From contig NC_135137.1 in NCBI RefSeq assembly GCF_051014445.1, positions 26,909,501-26,973,500 of the forward strand: 64,000 bases of DNA. Reading direction: 5' to 3'. The stretch comes from Colletes latitarsis (Eukaryota; Arthropoda; Insecta; Hymenoptera; Colletidae). The notes under the pieces were generated by a model that ran no database searches, was not told where the DNA came from, and worked only from the letters and a program-made list of their open reading frames with translations. Below, piece by piece: positions 22,657-35,456 of this stretch. A program made the position numbers and the translations under genes. Within the stretch, counting starts at the first letter, position 1. The number at the start of each line of letters is the position of its first letter.

Positions 22657-24229
22657 ATAATACACTAATAGCAACTTCACTTGAAATAGGTTTTGAGAAG
22701 TTTGATATTTTAAATTCAACTCTAAAGTTACACTATTGTTTCGAACACTGATGAAAACAAGATGTTCTTTGAAGAAAACTAGAAACATGTAAGCTGTAAT
22801 AGGTTGAATGCATTTGAATGCTTTAGCAGTTGTAAAAGTTTTAAAAATTAACTGATATGGTTTATCAAACTCAATTAGTATCAAACGAATTAAAAAGACT
22901 TATTATAGATATTCATTTCAATGTATATATGTAGATACAAATTATATATTAATATTACAAATAATATTAATGATATAAAATTAATAAAATTATATAAAAT
23001 TAATGTTGAGGAATGCAGTGCCGCCACCTACGAGACGGAACCAAGAATGAGACCTTTCCTACGCGACGAACCAGAACGTTCTCTGTACTAGAAGAAGTTA
23101 CATGCTTTAATCCATTTCTGTAAAAATTACACTATGTAATCCAAAAGTATTATTATTATAAAGTAATAATAAGCTGAAGTGTATATTCGTGTTCATAACG
23201 GTTTGTACCCAAACCCTAACAATTAACATTATCTTTGAAAATGAACTATTCTCACGTACCAATTGTATTGGCGTGTAATTGCAGTTGCAGTTATAGCAGA
23301 AACTACCCTAAATAGAAAGAAAAACAGACTGTATGTACATACTAGCTCCTCCTTGTTACATGAACAACAAACGTGTTGATGTGTTCATAAAACTCTGCTA
23401 AAATATATTAAAATTACTCTGCATTTCATTATTTAAAAATACTTACACTATTATTTTATATTTAACTAATCAATACTGTTAAATTATGCAAAAATAAATG
23501 AAATAATTTTATTCTGGAAGATTTTAGAAATTCAGACATTTAAAGATTTTGTAAAAAAATTATATTTTTCCGCATTTAGTACACTATACACTGAATAAAA
23601 TAAAAATTTTAATATGTCAGTATCTTTGAGCATGGTCGTACATAAAATGCCCAGACTATCATCGACAATATTTATTTACATAATATTAGTAACCGTACAA
23701 ACGTAATAAATCGTTTTAGAGTTTCTATTAATCATCCATTACTGAAGTCAAACTCTGCCCAGATCTGCATTCAAATAATTAAATATATTGTTTTCTGTTC
23801 AATGAAATTATTTGCTTACGAGAATTACATATTGATATATTATGTACGTCTTTATTTATATATTATTATATATACATTACATTATTATACATATATGTAT
23901 CCTAAGAGTCTCATCAAAATTTGTACCATAACATGGGGCTAGTATCTACAAAAATAAAAATGAAATTTTTTCAGTAATTTCTATTCTATGATATATGATA
24001 AAAGCAAGGAAATTATTTTTTTTTTAATTTGATGATAACAATTGACAATTAGCAATAATAAAATAGTAATAATTTGTTACAGATGAAAGAACATCATCCA
24101 GCTTCGATTAATAACGTTAGTGGAAAGATATTTAAATGTTACATAAATATTATTATGTTTACAAACATAATAAATATTTTCTTAATCTATACATTCGACC
24201 AGAAACTTTACATTTGAATCGCTTCTTCC
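22657..24229. other. AT-rich stretch with no recognisable gene
   Basis: Contains TA- and ATATAT-rich patches around 22920-22990 and 23830-23900. I see no supportable gene, RNA or shared repeat. Confidence 0.45.
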
Positions 24230-25440
24230 AATAATGCACTCAGCGACTTCTTCATCAAACTCTAGCTTACTCTTTGTTGACTTATCATTTCTTTTTCTCA
24301 TTTATCTTTTCCTCAAACCTCGTTCATCTTTTGTCTTGTCTTTTATGTTGCTACTTTTCTTTAGTACCCTCTTAGCTTTTCTTCTTTCCCTTTGTCTTGG
24401 TATTTCGATTCTTTCACATTTCTTTAGTTCTTTCTCAGCTTTCCGTTCCTCTACATTCATTTGAAGTTCCTTAACAATCAAGAAAATATTACTTGCTGGA
24501 GAAGATTGAGATTAATTTTACTATGTGACGCGAGCAATGTTGTGACTTCTGGGTTTTGACTCTTGAAAATTTCGGAAGGAATAAAATCCAAATTGTTAAA
24601 TACAGCGGAATTTAACAGTCACTGAATCCTGTATATTGAAAAGTGAATTGTCGAGTACATCAACGTCTTCTTCGGTAATAAAGGTTGACATTTTCTCATT
24701 CAGACACTGGATGCTCGGTCACAGAATGGACTAAAGGATCGCATTACAGCCTGATCCAAGGACTTTATCTCGTGAGTCATGTATAGAGGTAGATTTAACA
24801 TGTACGCGTGATGTTGTTTCGCAAACTGGATGACATTAAGATCCTCGTGGCTAGTATGCCCATTAAATATAAGGATTAATTATTCTTTAATAAGATGAAT
24901 CCTCTCAACAAATAGCACCACTCATTTTAAGAAAAATCCACTATGCAACCATTTTCCTCATCCGGAAAAATATTTCCTCGGGAAGCGTCTTTTTTTTAAA
25001 CTTGTATACTCGTTTTTATTAGGAATAGCAAATAGGGATGAAACAAAAATATTAATAGTGGCATTTATGCTGAATAGAACTAATTTCGATCATTTGTTCT
25101 TCCCCTTTTTCTGAGATACTTTTACCACGTTGGTGTCATACTGAAATACCACTGAAAATATATGTTTTTCGAGCTAATCCTTTAAAGAACGATCTTAGGA
25201 ACTGTAATCAATTGAACTACTGAAATCAGTAAAGTAAACATAGAAAATCGCTTCTCTTACAGCACGTACAGAGCTACGCCATTTCTTATTATTAGAGTGC
25301 AAGGAGGCAGCCAGACACTAAAATTGCTTCAATCGTTTCAACATTCGAGACGACCTAGAGCAATGTCTTTCCAATTTTTCTAACCACAGTTCATTGACCT
25401 CTCTTACACGTTTTCTGTATTGGTTTTTTAAAAAATTGAA
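24230..25440 (-). pseudogene. pogo/Tigger-type transposase pseudogene
   Basis: pogo-type transposases carry a CENP-B-like DNA-binding region and a DDE_1 catalytic domain, and mobilise TA-flanked elements. On the minus strand the fragments fall in the right order. Around 25400 is a basic stretch with KRVREVNELWLEKLERH-like text. Around 25060-25160 come NVVKVSQKKGKNK and NATINIFVSSLFAIPNK, matching the region that precedes the second catalytic residue. At about 24740-24880, LIFNGHTSHEDLNVIQFA and LPLYMTHEIKSLDQAV match the conserved DGH.SH and TH.LQPLD motifs, with N in place of the catalytic D. Near 24560, AVFNNLDFIPSEIFKSQNP fits the usual C-terminal block, then a lysine/glutamate-rich tail. 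Several stops and frameshifts: dead. Identified by motif, no search run. Confidence 0.75.
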
Positions 25441-26778
25441 AAAATTGTATTGCGCCCTAAACTCTATTCTGAAATTTAATTTCAGTAACTCTGTTAAATA
25501 TTACATTTTCAATTATACACGTGTACCAATGTATTAATGTTTATAAACGTATGTATTTATTTATTAACTTATTGTTGAATTTCCCGCCGAAATGTAGACA
25601 GTATCTACATGCCTTTGTAAGTAGTTGGGTCGGAGTGGCGCTAGTGTGTTTTCGTTGTGCAGATTTTAACGATTAAGTATTTTATTTGATTAAGTATTGT
25701 GGCTTCTCAAGATCGATCCCATAAATTCTCAACACTTATACTTCCTATTTATTAATTTATATAAACTGAGAAAATTATTTTACTATGAACCAGAAATAAA
25801 AACTAGAAGTAAAATTAAAAAAAAAAATACGGTGCTTTGTAACCGGAAGTTTGAGATAAGAAATCTGTAAAAAAATATTTAACATATTTACTTTGTCTAG
25901 ATTAAAATAATGATATATAGTTATAAAATAGTACTGGATACTTTAAACGTGATATTCTTCGCTGTATCAGTAAACTATACATTCATCATAACACTTACGT
26001 CTGATTAAAAAATTACGCCTAATGAAATTACCTTGAAAATGATATGTAGCCTCATTAATATAACACAGTAGTAACCACAATATTAACATTCTTCAATTTA
26101 TTTTTTCCATTCCTGAACTTGTGTAACTTTAAAGGTCATTTCAATTAAAAAATTGAAGGCCACCTTCGATTCTCGACAATTATTACACATATAAAAAATC
26201 GATATCGTTCATCTTATTGTGCATAGAAATATTAAAACCTTTCCCTTTTTTACGTTGTTTATTACTATGTGTACTATATTGTTACATCGACAAAAACTAC
26301 TGGTAACAATGTAAGCCCTGTGTTGTGCCTTAAAATTGTTTTTTACTGTATACATTTGTAAAAAAAATACTGTCCACTCGTAACGCGAACACCCTTGACG
26401 TGTTTTCTCGTGAAAATGTGATTAACAAAAGAAAAGGAACAAAAGACGCGACGAAGAAAGGCATCAAAGAAACAGAGACGAGACTGAGGTTGTAACGAAG
26501 GGCGACCATGACATCCGAAAAGTGGATGGTAATTAGAGAAGGGCATTCAGCTCTCTCTTTGCAAGTGTCATGGAATTTAATCCAATAAAATCTTCGATCG
26601 CTTCGAAAAATATGCCTCGATACACAATTTTTTTACTTTTTAAATCCTTTTATTTATAAGCTCGCATCAACTACAAAATTATTAGCGAGTCAGTGTTTGC
26701 AATTTAGTTACTTATATTTTATCTAATAAGTTATGTTATTTAATACATGTACTAATTTGGAAAATTCATTCGTGTATA
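25441..26778. other. AT-rich stretch, one repeat remnant
   Basis: At 26140-26175 AAAAATTGAAGGCCACCTTC is a reversed relative of the element end at about 17317. An ORF at 26343-26546 (minus) has no recognisable motif. Otherwise nothing seen. Confidence 0.4.
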
Positions 26779-26780
26779 TA

Positions 26781-26955
26781 CAGGGTGTTCGACCACCCCT
26801 GGGAAAAATTGTAATGGGAAATTCTAGAGACCAAAATAAGACGAAAATCAAGAATATAAATTTCTTGACTGAGGCTTCGTTAGTAAATTAATAAGTTATA
26901 AAAAAATTTCAAATTATTCTAAAAAAATTATTTTCGGTTGCAGGAGTCGATTACT
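26781..26955 (+). mobile_element. CAGGGTG-family element, copy 4 (left end only)
   Basis: Begins CAGGGTGTTCGACCACCCC after TATA and runs through the TIR and the first part of one short module (CGGTTGCAGGAGTCGATTAC), then breaks into unrelated sequence. No right end is present downstream. Confidence 0.85.
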
Positions 26956-27416
26956 TTATCTAAACGAAGAGTAAATAATACAAATTTATATTTAAACGTA
27001 AATGCATTAAACGTAACTTTAGTAAGCTAAAATATTTTATAAACCTTTTACTAAATCACGACACCTTCTACGCAATCAAATGACGCGAACTCTTAAAATA
27101 AATTCATAAAATATATATTTGTAAAATAAATTCATAAAAAGATAAAAATAGACGATACATTGGAGGATAAACATTTGCAATTGATTAACATTTAATTACA
27201 TTTTAATTTATCATTTCAATGATAAAAAGAGATATATAATTTCTTGTATCAAAAGATTTTTAAAAATTGAATTTTTTAAATACGTCAGTTTTACTAAGAG
27301 TATTTTACTATTTCGTTAGTTCAAATACAGAATTTTTATCTTCAAAGTTATTCCATGCAAGAAGATAACGTAATAAAATTAAATAACTATGGAATACCTA
27401 ATATATGTATATTATG

Positions 27417-27640
27417 TTGAATAATATCAGATTCCCTTGCATAGGAACTGATTAAATAAATATATATAGGCAATGTTAAAATGTTAAGCACAACCACTTT
27501 AATTATTCCTTAAGTATTACATAGTTTAATGTAAGAAATTACAGTAATGCCGACCATGGGACTCGAACAAAACACACGGGAATCCCCGCACGATCTTCAA
27601 TCTTATAGGTGTCGCCACTTTCGCCGCGAGCCATTTAAAA
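27417..27640 (+). repeat. Dispersed repeat F, uninterrupted copy (empty site)
   Basis: Homologous to 9650-9722 joined to 11427-11640. It carries AAATAAATATATATAGGC where the other copy carries the 1704-bp insertion, so it records the pre-insertion site. The segment from 27540 shares ACGGGAATCCCCGCACGATC with 11550. Confidence 0.85.
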
Positions 27641-27750
27641 TTGTGTTTGAAATAAAGTTATTTAAAAAGTGTCCAAATTTGTTCCACATGACATGAAAAT
27701 ATTTTCAATTCTAGCATTTCGTAAGTGCATTTTCAATGCAAATTAAAAAA

Positions 27751-27912
27751 TTCTAGTTTTTCAAGACAAGCTATTAATATTAGCAAAGGCCAATGACATC
27801 AATATATGTATAATGTCTAGTAAAAAATGACGAAAAAATTTAAAAAGGACTCCACAGGATGTTTTAATTTGCATTCCGTTATAATTACTTGATGTTCGAT
27901 AAATAAATAAAG
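27751..27912 (+). repeat. Dispersed repeat G, copy 2
   Basis: Second copy of the repeat at 22504-22656, again ending in GTTCGATAAATAAATAAA. The tandem triplication begins directly at its tail. Confidence 0.7.
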
Positions 27913-28973
27913 AAATTCCTATAATTCAATATTTATCGATCTTCCTGAAGATTTAAGACTCATAACATACAAAATGTTCAAGTTTCTTAAGTGTATTAAA
28001 TTTCACAAAGTAGTGAAAGATTTCCATATTCTTTAGCAATTTTAAATTCCGAATAAAACCTAAAGAGACTGGATTTTACGTTCGAGTGTCTTGAAAATTC
28101 ACAAAATAGGAAAATAAACGCTGTTCGCTAATTATAATAATATTCGAAGGGATCATGCTACGTATTTCCACCTGAACACATACTTTATACCAAAACTTTA
28201 TGTAATTTCAACGCAGAATGCAATCGCGACAAAAATCTTGTTCAGTAAACAATCAACAATTTTACTATCGAGCCTCTTGAGAAATTCCTATAAAACAATA
28301 TTTGTCGATCTTCCTGAAGATTTAAGACTCGTAACATACAAAATATTCAAGTTTCTTAAGTGTATTAAATTTCACAAAGTAGTGAAAGATTTCCATATTC
28401 TTTAGCAATTTTAAATTCCGAATAAAACCTAAAGAGACTGGATTTTACGTTCGAGTGTCTTGAAAATTTACAAAATAGGAAAATAAACGCTGTTCGCTAA
28501 TTATAATAATATTCGAAAGGATCATGCTACGTATTTCCGCCTGAACACGTACGTTATACGAAACTTTATGTAATTTCAACGCAAAATGCAATCGCGACAA
28601 AAATCTTGTTCAGTAAACAATCAACAATTTTACTATCGAGCCTCTTGAGAAATTCCTATAAAACAATATTTGTCGATCTTCCTGAAGATTTAAGACTCGT
28701 AACATACAAAATATTCAAGTTTCTTAAGTGTATTAAATTTCACAAAGTAGTGAAAGATTTCCATATTCTTTAGCAATTTTAAATTCCGAATAAAACCTAA
28801 AGAGACTGGATTTTACGTTCGAGTGTCTTGAAAATTTACAAAATAGGAAAATAAACGCTGTTCGCTAATTATAATAATATTCGAAGGGATCATGCTACGT
28901 ATTTCCGCCTGAACACGTACGTTATACGAAACTTTATGTAATTTCAACGCAGAATGCAATCGTGACAAAAATC
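27911..28973. repeat. Tandem triplication of a ~368-bp unit
   Basis: AGAAATTCCTATAA recurs at 27911, 28280 and 28648 (periods 369 and 368). Units share TTCCTGAAGATTTAAGACTC, AAACCTAAAGAGACTGGATT and AATCAACAATTTTACTATCG. The third copy stops after about 326 bp at CGTGACAAAAATCT. Differences between copies are few, so the amplification is recent. Short frames inside it are shadows. Confidence 0.92.
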
Positions 28974-29620
28974 TAAATCGGCGATAGTAGCTAAACAACG
29001 AGATCAATAATAACAGTAATCGTTGCACAGTAGTCGCTATTGCTCGACAGCCTCGCATTATCGTTGACCCAATTTCGCGGTATGTATCACCATAATTTAT
29101 TAACTTTTCACCTCGTTCGCACTTGATACAGCTAACCTTTCTTTCTGGTTCAGACGTTGCATCGATAAATCTGAATGTATTTCACGTTATCGTTAAACCC
29201 GACGCTGTACTTGAGATCATACGCGCGACACAATACGACATACAAAAAAGATCAAAGTAAGCATCGATGCTCCGCCTCCAGTCTACCGTCTGCCAGGAAT
29301 TCATTTTATCGGAAATGCAGCTTACGGGTCATCGAATAGTAATCTATCGATTCACTCAAAATTATCGATATCTAAGTTAAAAACGGCATAATTGCTTTCA
29401 GGCTAAAAAATTATGTTTCGTTATCTAAGTGTACATTAACTCTCGCTCAGCGGACTTTGTATCAGTTTGGACCCGTGTTATATATAATAAATAACAATAA
29501 CAATATTATAATTATGTGTCGTTTTAAAATTAACGACATTAATAATTAAAGAATTTACAATTACGATAACGCAAAACTTCAATAAAATAACTTGTTGATT
29601 TTCATAATAAATTTTTTTTT
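28974..29620. other. Moderately GC stretch, no recognisable gene
   Basis: A frame at 28813-29058 (minus) is partly inside the triplicated unit and has no motif. The stretch 29040-29340 is less AT-rich but I find no coding or promoter pattern that I can defend. Confidence 0.35.
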
Positions 29621-30062
29621 ACGATAGTGCTCATGGACTGATGATGATTAAAGAGACATATATGGGTGTATTACAATATTAAACTTTATAAATTTCATTA
29701 TTCTCTTAATTTTCAAGATAGTCTAACAAGCTTCATTTCGTGATCATAGTGATCCAACTGCAAACTCTGGGTCCATTTTGACCCCCATTGAATTTTATTA
29801 TTTTGCATTCAAATTTTAATTTTGTTAGTTGTACTTTGTTACTTTTGTTAGTTGTACTCTGGATCCATTTTGACCCCCATTGCATTTTATTATTTTGCAT
29901 TCAAGTTTTACTTTTGTTAGTTGTACATGAATGCAAAATAATAAAATTCAATGGGGGTCAAAATAGACCCAGAGTTCGCTGTTAGATCACTATGATGTCG
30001 AAATGAAGCTTGTTAGCTTTTACTTTTTAATCATCATCAATTCACGAGCACTATGCTATCGT
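29621..30062. mobile_element. Foldback element with long inverted arms
   Basis: The left arm from ACGATAGTGCTCATGGACTG (29621) to TTTTGCATTCA (29811) is inverted in the right arm from TGAATGCAAAATAATAAAAT (29928) to GAGCACTATGCTATCGT (30062). Landmarks are AACAAGCTTCATTTCGTGAT against CGAAATGAAGCTTGTTAGC, and TGGGTCCATTTTGACCCCCA against TGGGGGTCAAAATAGACCCA. A direct duplication of the TTTTGACCCCCATTG block sits in the loop (29775 and 29868). A further end-like copy GAGCACTATGTTATCGC follows at about 30163. Non-coding. Confidence 0.85.
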
Positions 30063-30209
30063 TAACAAAAGTTTATTATTGCATTCAAGTTTTAATTTTG
30101 AAAAATAGGAGAACAATGAAATTTGTAAAGTTTAATATTGTAATACATTCATGTATGTTTTACGAGCACTATGTTATCGCTAAAAAAAAGTTTATTATGA
30201 CATTTATTA

Positions 30210-31082
30210 TTCATATTCATTGCATAAAAAGTTAATTTTTAATGTAAACCTCTCGTTTTTCAAGTAATTGAATAACGTTGGTTTAACATATATATTATTG
30301 TTAATTTATTAGGTGTAAATAGGAGTAGTATTTTTCGTTGTAAATTGCACAGCAGAATCTAAAATGTTTAAACATTAACAACTTAAATTAAATTGAAAGA
30401 TATTCGTTTAACCTTTGTTTTATTAGAAAGCAGGCAAAAGAATTGAAAAAGATACAAATATGGCGTTAAAATAAATTCTTGAGAATACGAAGAAAGTTAA
30501 TTAGGGAAAAAGGTTAAATGTTGATAAAAGAAAAGCGGAAAATTAAAATTTTGATATTCATTTATCTTCTGAATGTCAATGGATTGGTAAGAATTTCCCG
30601 ATAATAAGTTTAAATCTGACATTTATCAGTCTATTTGTAATTGTTAAAAAATATCAATTATAAAAATGGTCTAAATTAAGTTGTAGACTCATTTTTGCCA
30701 GAAAACCTTTATTATTCCATTGACAATATTCCCATGAATATATAATGTAAAGTATACAAATTTTTATCTTGAATAAAAATCGCGTATGGTAATTTTAATG
30801 AAAAAATTCATTCCACTGAAGAAACATAATCAAAATATTACGTTTTCATAAGACGTACTGCGATCTAAACATAATAAAAGCTGGAAAATGCTTTGTACAC
30901 TATTCGACCATGTTTGCGGTTTTGGAACTCACTTTTGAAGTAAACGTCAATATATTTTCAAAATACTAATTCCACACATAAAAATAATACGTCTTTATTA
31001 TATACAAATTGTATACAAAAAGAAATGAAATGCTAAATGAAAAAGAAAGAAAAAGATATATGCATAAAAAAAACAATCTAAG
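30210..31082. other. AT-rich stretch with no recognisable gene
   Basis: I see no repeat shared with the rest of the window, no RNA gene and no coding pattern. Confidence 0.45.
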
Positions 31083-31442
31083 CTGCTTTTGCGTCAATAT
31101 TAGAAAGTAAACTATAATTTTATAATTACAACTGTAATTCGTCTAATGTATAAATCAGATTTCTCAAAATTTACCATACTTCTTACTTATAAAGGAAAAT
31201 TTTTAACAAAGTTTTTCAATTTTTAAATTTTTAACCCCCTTAGAATAGAATTATATTTTATAAATTGTTTTTTTATTTGCATATGTTTTAAATTACACTT
31301 TTATACGTTGTTTATTTAAAAAAATATACAAAAGTAAATATGAAAAAAATTAACCGTGCATAAGACATTTTGAAATATATTTGGAACTACGTAATAATAA
31401 ATTTTGCTTATTGAATAGAATTAAAATATTATCATTACTTAG
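31083..31442 (+). repeat. Dispersed repeat E, copy 2
   Basis: Homologous to 21328-21693 from TTTTGCGTCAATATTAGAAA to the TTATTGAATAGAATTAAAAT end. It has an extra TTTTTCAATTTTTAAATTTT stretch near 31217. No D repeat flanks this copy. Confidence 0.85.
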
Positions 31443-32957
31443 CTTTTAAGTAAAACTATCGCACTACAAACAGAAATTCCAGTATAATTTATTATGTCAT
31501 TACTTTTCACAAATACAGAATGAAAAGTGATGAATACTATAACCACGAAATTTTAAAAAGATCATAAAAACGATGATAAAAGTCAAAATTTACCAAGAAA
31601 GATTATTATGCTTCAATTTATGTTGACAAAGGAGCAAGAAGAATATTAATTAACGTACAGAAAAATTATTTAAGCCAATCAATTTTTTCTTTACTTTTGT
31701 CATTAATCTTTTTTTATTTTCAAAGCAATATACTGAAAAATTTGTAACAAAATTAGTCAACAGATTTTGTGAGAAACAAATACAACTTTTCTACGGTATT
31801 ATCTCATTAATGAAAAAAGGCACATAAACTAATTTTTAAAACGTTATAAAAAGGACCAGTATCATCATAAAATCATGACCACTATTTCCAAAACGTTTAA
31901 GATCATATTACTATATCTTTGAAAAAATCAGTCTTTATTACTGTATTACTTTTCATTAAATAATGCGTTAATGAAAACTTGGAAATTGATTTTCTCGAAA
32001 TGACATTTTTGTCGTATTTCAAACACTGTTTTATTGTAGGTATCGCTCAAAAAATCAAGGTTTTAGAATGCACAATATTTTCTGTAACAGCTTAATAAAC
32101 ACAAGACTTTCCCATTTACACTTGAACCCTCGCCAAGCCAAAAGCGAATGGATTCAAAACTTTGAGACGGAACGCAGGCTGAAAGTGCTCGTGCATTTAT
32201 TAAATTACATCCGGGAACTATTTCATCCAAGATGGAGGAAGGCAAGAGCGTAGTAAAAACGGGACACCAAGTTACGAAACTGCAAATATAAAATCCACTT
32301 TGGTTTAAGACAGCGTTTCTCAACTTTTTTTGCTACGCGACCCAGTCGACTTTTAGCCAAACTGAGCAATTTGTTGAAGCTAATACAATCTCACTGACAA
32401 CCACAACTCGGTTCAATTTAAAGAATTTTATGGAACAATGTTTCCCGCTCAAACAATTTCTTCGTGGAAAAGGAACATTACAAGTATCTGCTGAATGAAA
32501 GAAATTAAAACTAGATTAAACTAAAACTACGACAGCGAGGAATATTGTATAATATTCTATATTGATTTATCGATCCTAAAATTAAGTAAATATTCATGTT
32601 ATTTTGCTCGAGTACGTAATCAAGATATTCTATATGAATATGATGTAATATGCAAACGAAATACTTTAGACTATTTTAATGACAAGAGCGTAATTGTGTC
32701 TGCAATAATGAACTGTTAGCAGGCTCGACTTACATTTAATATTCGTTATAATTATTTTTTACTATATTCATTTTGTAATTACGCGCAAAAGAACCCAATA
32801 TTGTTACTATGCTCATATTATATTACAAATTTAATTATCAGACACCAGCAATTACGACCTTGGCATGCAGGAATTCAAGCAACATTAAATGCAGAACGAT
32901 AATTTTATTGCCCTTTAGATGGTAAAAACGCGACGAGAAAAATTGTTCGTCAGTATG
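31443..32957. other. AT-rich stretch with no recognisable gene
   Basis: The portion 32060-32300 is less AT-rich and has short frames on both strands (61 and 86 codons) without motifs. Nothing else seen. Confidence 0.4.
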
Positions 32958-33345
32958 AAAAAGGAATTTTTTTCTCGAAAAGGCGTAGGATTTCGGGGGT
33001 ATGTGTAATGACCAAAAATAATTGTAATTGAGCCCCACAACCGAAAATAATTTTTTTAGAACGATTTGAAAAATTTTTTTTTCGCCGAAAAATTTCAGCA
33101 CCTACCCGATTTTTTTTCTCGAAAGTGGATAGGATTTCGGAGGTATGTGTATTCACCAAAAATGATTGTAATTGCCCCCCGCAACCGAAAATAATTTTTC
33201 CAGAACGATTTGAAATTTTTTAATTTAATTGTTAATAACCTTTTAACGAAGCCTCAGTCAAGAAATTGATATTCTTGATTTTCGTTTTATTTTGGCCTCT
33301 AGAATCACCCATTAAAATTTTTCCCAGGGGTGGCCAAATCCCCTA
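32958..33345 (-). mobile_element. CAGGGTG-family element, copy 5 (left part missing)
   Basis: Starts abruptly in an internal short module (GGAATTTTTTTCTCGAAAAG), contains about two short modules and ends with the right TIR (CCCAGGGGTGGCCAAATCCC, then a decayed CCCTA). No left terminus. Confidence 0.85.
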
Positions 33346-34900
33346 TGTTTACGTACTTATTTAAGCATCGAACCTGTCACAAGGTGTAGATCCTTATCCA
33401 AAAATTCGTGGACTAATTAGTAGAATGGACCAACATAAGTAACAATCGTCTGTCGTCTACAGTTTACGTTCAAGACCTGAGATCATGGGTATCAAACGTT
33501 TTGACTTGTAATGTACTCGCCTAATCTATGCATGAATTCTCAGTCACAAACGCTACGTGACTCAATACGGTAAACACTGAGTACGTGTACGCGGCTTCAA
33601 ACTTTAACTTACAATTAGTAACGCGAGTTATGCGAGCAAGTGTTTACACGACCATGCTTTCTACCTTTCTGTCAAGCTAAAGTAGTTTAACAACTTTTGA
33701 GCGATGTCAACTACCACCATAAAATTACAAAAAATTGAACACGTTGCTCGTAGGAAAATTGTAATCTGAATGATGTAAATCAGTCAGCGATAAAAGTGAA
33801 TTTGTAGGTTATTTGATGAATTCAGAAATCGTTTTTTCGTTTGTTGCAATATAACTTGATAAATGTAGAAAACATTGTGTAAACAGCAAAGATGAATAAT
33901 AAAAATGACGTAGATATGTGTAATATGAGGAGTGCCTGGAACGCACAAACTTCTGAGTAATTTGAAAAGAGGAAATTGTCCGCTATATGTCTTTAGAGTT
34001 TTACCAAAACTAGAAACTCAAAGTTGGCGGCTTTTCTTCGTAAGTTCTTGCGTTTAACGAACTTTGTCACGCTACTCATAGCTCATTTATTTTTTTGTAT
34101 CTACTACAATCTGAATGAAACAAAAAGCAACGTGTCGTAATTACTACTTCCTTAGTTGTCCGCCATTGCTCGAGCTCGTCAATGGCGTCAATCTTTTTTC
34201 TCTTGTACTGTCATAAAAAGCTTCTAAATCCTTTAAACCTTCTGTAACAAATTGCTTTTTTCTTAAATTATCATACTTTTTATCGATTAAGCTGATTTTC
34301 AGAATCTGCGCATTGTAATTGTAATAAATAAATCGGTTAATTCATCGATACTACTTCTTTAGGTGTTGATAATAGATTTATACGCCATTTTAGTTTTAGT
34401 TTTCTTATGCTACCTAAAAAAATTCATGCATCGCCTAATATCTCTCTTGAAATACAATTTTTGAATCATTGAACGTGTTGACTTCCTCTACCATTAGGAA
34501 TGGAATATTACTGATAAAATCACATCTAATTTAGTTAATTCAATACCTAGAAAGCTAGCCACAATAATAAAATCAAACGGAAACCCTACTAAATACTAAT
34601 TACAAATATTAATTTTACAATTATTTGTTGTGTTTATTACAAATGTTTAAATTACTTCTACACTTGATAATGGCAACAGAACTGTACGAATACTTATTAC
34701 GCGTTCATTTCTGCCATTTTTCTTGATATTTATATAAACAATATAAATATTTTTTGTGTTTATTTGATATTGTTACTTTATAGACTTTGCAGAATATATG
34801 TGACATGTTTGTTTAAAAAACATTGTTTAATAAACATTATTATTCAGCATTTTAGTCGTAATTAGTCACTGTACGAATACTTTTTACACTGTAATTCCCT
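33346..34900. other. Stretch with no recognisable gene
   Basis: Ordinary AT-rich DNA with mixed-composition patches at 33360-33700 and 33930-34200. I see no supportable feature. Confidence 0.45.
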
Positions 34901-35360
34901 CTGTCATTGTTTCGTTGACCAGGTTCGTGTTTAGTCTACGTGGATCGTTTCTTGTACCATGTGGCGATCTTCCGCGTCGAGAATCTCAACGTTTTATCGT
35001 GAAACGAACACGCCTGGCCCGAAGGGTGGAGGAGAAGGGAGAGAGGCTGAAGTTGAAAGATCGGCCGAAGCTCGTCAGCATGCGTTTGACGATGCCGGAC
35101 CCGGTCTTTTTTTACTCTTTTTCTTTCTTTAGTTCCGGGCGCGTTTATTTTTTCAGGGGGAACGATGAACTGCCGCAATTAAGCGGGACGAAGTGAAATT
35201 AATGCGCCTCCGTCGCTCGTAGTTCTGTCGGAAGACAAACGACGACGCCCGGATACTTGTAAACGCGCCGTGAAGTGTTCGCTGCTCCGTACACGAAAGC
35301 CCGCGTACAGCATGCTCCTTGGCATCGAAAACCGGGGATTATTGCCACACGTAGTGTTAT
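34900..35360. promoter_or_regulatory. GC-rich island (candidate promoter or exon)
   Basis: Composition rises sharply, with many CpG dinucleotides. Overlapping frames of 80-103 codons exist on both strands, which is expected at this composition. A CAGGGTG element begins about 100 bp downstream at 35457. I cannot assign a product; a 5' exon or promoter of an unseen gene is possible. Confidence 0.3.
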
Positions 35361-35456
35361 AAAAAACGTAATTGCAATTTCGAGGATTTTGTTGACGGTT
35401 CGCCGTACTACATATTTGCAATTTTGTGTCAGGAAACTTGATGTAGTTTGATAATA

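Noticed and set aside
24234..24464. Plus-strand frame with hydrophobic text (76 codons)
   Set aside because: It is the shadow of the lysine/glutamate-rich tail of the pogo-type transposase pseudogene on the other strand.
32838..33159. Two overlapping minus-strand frames of 69-87 codons
   Set aside because: Both are internal module sequence of a truncated CAGGGTG element, not a gene.
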